Origin: Actinomyces ruminicola
GTDB lineage: Bacteria > Actinomycetota > Actinomycetes > Actinomycetales > Actinomycetaceae
NCBI RefSeq assembly: GCF_900103885.1
Contig: NZ_FNIM01000007.1
Span: 84,577 to 148,576 of the forward strand
Length of the DNA stretch: 64,000 nt
Direction: 5' to 3'
Part shown: in pieces, positions 62,813-64,000 of the stretch
Numbering within the stretch: the first letter of the stretch is position 1
How the letters are laid out: each line of letters starts with the position of its first letter
Notes under the pieces: model-generated
Database searches by the model: none
The model's input: the letters and a program-made list of their open reading frames with translations, nothing else
Told to the model about the DNA's origin: nothing
Position numbers and translations under genes: made by a program

Positions 62813-63654
62813 GTCAGGAAGCACCTCGCACCTTCAGGTGCATTAAGACGCTAGGTAGGCGTTCTTCTCGTGATCGATGTGCAGCCGTCAGGAAGCACCT
62901 CGCACCTTCAGGTGCATTAAGACTTTCCTCGCTCCTCCAGGTGACCTCGTCGCGATGGTCAGGAAGCACCTCGCACCTTCAGGTGCATTAAGACCGCATA
63001 GTGCATGGTGTATGGCTTCGACGACGGTTGCCGTCAGGAAGCACCTCGCACCTTCAGGTGCATTAAGACGTGCAGGAGCCGCTGGGCAGTGTCGGTGATG
63101 GTTCTGGTCAGGAAGCACCTCGCACCTTCAGGTGCATTAAGACCCCCCCCATAGCCGGTGCATAGGGAACCGACGGTAATGTCAGGAAGCACCTCGCACC
63201 TTCAGGTGCATTAAGACGTTGCTCCTACAGGCTCAGATCGTTGTTCGTGGGAGTCAGGAAGCACCTCGCACCTTCAGGTGCATTAAGACGGTGGCCTCGA
63301 CCTCGGCCTGGGCGGCGTCGGCCTCGTCAGGAAGCACCTCGCACCTTCAGGTGCATTAAGACCTTCCGCCACACGCTTGAACGGGACAAGCCACAAGCCG
63401 TCAGGAAGCACCTCGCACCTTCAGGTGCATTAAGACGGTGGCCTCGACCTCGGCCTGGGCGGCGTCGGCCTCGTCAGGAAGCACCTCGCACCTTCAGGTG
63501 CATTAAGACCTTCCGCCACACGCTTGAACGGGACAAGCCACAAGCCGTCAGGAAGCACCTCGCACCTTCAGGTGCATTAGGACCAGCACTGCTGGGAGGT
63601 GGCCGGTTCGGTATCCAGTCAGGAAGCACCTCGTACGTCCGGCTGCATTAGGGT
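62813..63654 (+). CRISPR. CRISPR array, 12 repeats of 37 bp and 11 spacers
   Basis: Repeats start at 62813, 62887, 62958, 63033, 63107, 63181, 63253, 63326, 63400, 63473, 63547 and 63618. The first ten are identical, the eleventh has one change (TTAGGAC ending) and the twelfth is degenerate, so the leader is on the left. Each repeat begins GTCAGGAAGC and holds GCACC-TTCA-GGTGC, a stem whose 3' base would leave the 8-nt tag ATTAAGAC after Cas6 cleavage. Spacers are 34-38 bp. Spacers 7 and 8 are repeated exactly as 9 and 10. Repeat length, hairpin and Cas6 fit a type I or type III system; 37-bp repeats favour type III, but this is inference. Confidence 0.97.
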
Positions 63655-63762
63655 TGGGGTGCGGGGTCGCAGCCGAGTTGCATTGGTAGTTGGCTGCGCC
63701 AGTGGCCGGTTTGATGCATGTCTATGGCCCCTTCAGTGCTCCGTTGGCTGGCGTTAGCAACG
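63655..63762. other. spacer DNA between CRISPR array and ISL3-type end
   Basis: About 108 bp with no recognisable gene. Confidence 0.3.
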
Positions 63763-64000
63763 GGCTCTTCCGGTTTAGGGGCGTGGGGTAGACGCGGACG
63801 GCGCCTCGGTCTGGTGCGGTAGTGACTCGGGCCTGGCTGGTCGGTCTCGCCCGGTGTCAGTAGCCGAGCCCGCGGGCTGGTCGCGCGTGTCGAGCCGGAT
63901 ACGCACGGCGGTCAAGTCTCTTGGTGTGGTGTAGATCTGGTTATGCGGTGATGGCCATGATGGGGTGGGTGGTTTCGGCTTGTTCGTGGAGGATCCGTGT
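63763..64000. mobile_element. left end of an ISL3-family insertion sequence (partial)
   Basis: GGCTCTTCCGGTTTAGGG at 63763-63780 matches ISL3 terminal repeats and shares its first 14 bases with the ISL3 relic end at 39989. A minus-strand coding end follows at 63941, as expected for a transposase read towards this end. The element runs off the window. Confidence 0.5.
63941..64000 (-). CDS. C-terminal end of a probable transposase (partial)
   Basis: Nineteen codons are visible on the minus strand, ending at TAA (63941-63943), reading TRILHEQAETTHPIMAITA. Codon third positions are mostly G/C, as in real genes here. Assignment as an ISL3 transposase rests only on the nearby ISL3-like terminal repeat. 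Confidence 0.35.
   Translation of the reverse strand, partial: TRILHEQAETTHPIMAITA

Noticed and set aside
63290..63325. Spacer 7 resembling the coiled-coil part of the NlpC/P60 gene near 56090
   Set aside because: Only about 15 bases match, in Ala/Glu codons that recur in any high-GC coiled coil; too short for a self-targeting claim.

Overview
The window looks like a chromosomal segment of a high-GC, facultatively anaerobic actinobacterium, most likely of the Actinomyces/Schaalia group (Actinomycetaceae). The basis is strong G/C third-position bias, frequent GTG starts, many apparently leaderless genes, an anaerobic class III ribonucleotide reductase, a GlnR-type orphan regulator, pyruvate phosphate dikinase, and actinobacterial neighbour pairs (FABP/nitrobindin-ygfZ, dacB-zinc metalloprotease-hpt). 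Placement is inferred from gene content; there is no rRNA or tRNA gene here to confirm it.

Layout. 1-2.5 kb: end of nrdD, a RelE-type toxin and a ribbon-helix-helix antitoxin wedged before nrdG. 2.6-6.5 kb: ABC exporter operon divergent from a two-component system. 6.7-11.1 kb: PadR regulator with a MacB/FtsX-type ABC exporter. 11.4-15.3 kb: GT2-GtrA glycosyltransferase, phosphodiester glycosidase-like exported protein and an MFS drug exporter. 15.7-20.2 kb: glnR, a membrane protein, nitrobindin-like protein, ygfZ and an SRPBCC protein. 20.2-22.8 kb: second ABC-2 exporter. 23.2-28.3 kb: monooxygenase, DUF2516, dtd, phosphopantetheinyl transferase, an old-yellow-enzyme reductase and a macrodomain protein. 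28.3-31.1 kb: clpC with a heat-shock-type operator. 31.4-35.6 kb: a compact exopolysaccharide operon (PelG-like, PelF-like, GHL15 glycosidase-like). 36.4-39.8 kb: ppdK and a MauE/DoxX membrane protein. 40.0-41.8 kb: an ISL3-family relic broken by a decayed IS3 element. 41.9-46.8 kb: MoxR ATPase and a single-chain DUF58-transglutaminase fusion. 47-50.9 kb: a RAMA-domain protein, then an esterase and an MprF-like lipid aminoacyltransferase. 51.2-55.6 kb: alpha/beta hydrolase, metX and metY. 55.9-61.4 kb: NlpC/P60 cell-wall hydrolase, ppa, dacB, metalloprotease and hpt. 61.5-63.7 kb: a lone cas6 divergent from a 12-repeat CRISPR array, followed by an ISL3-family end running off the window.

Cutting across this layout are several dispersed non-coding repeat families: a 23-bp tandem unit at four loci, twice arranged as facing arrays; a long perfect hairpin present twice with compensatory base changes; a second hairpin family; and a 20-bp tandem family. 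Many genes carry a -10-like hexamer 6-8 nt before the start codon and no Shine-Dalgarno, so leaderless transcription is probably common.

The items most worth following up are the reduced pel-like operon, the repeat families with covarying hairpins, the DUF58-transglutaminase fusion, the RAMA protein, and the CRISPR array with an isolated Cas6.
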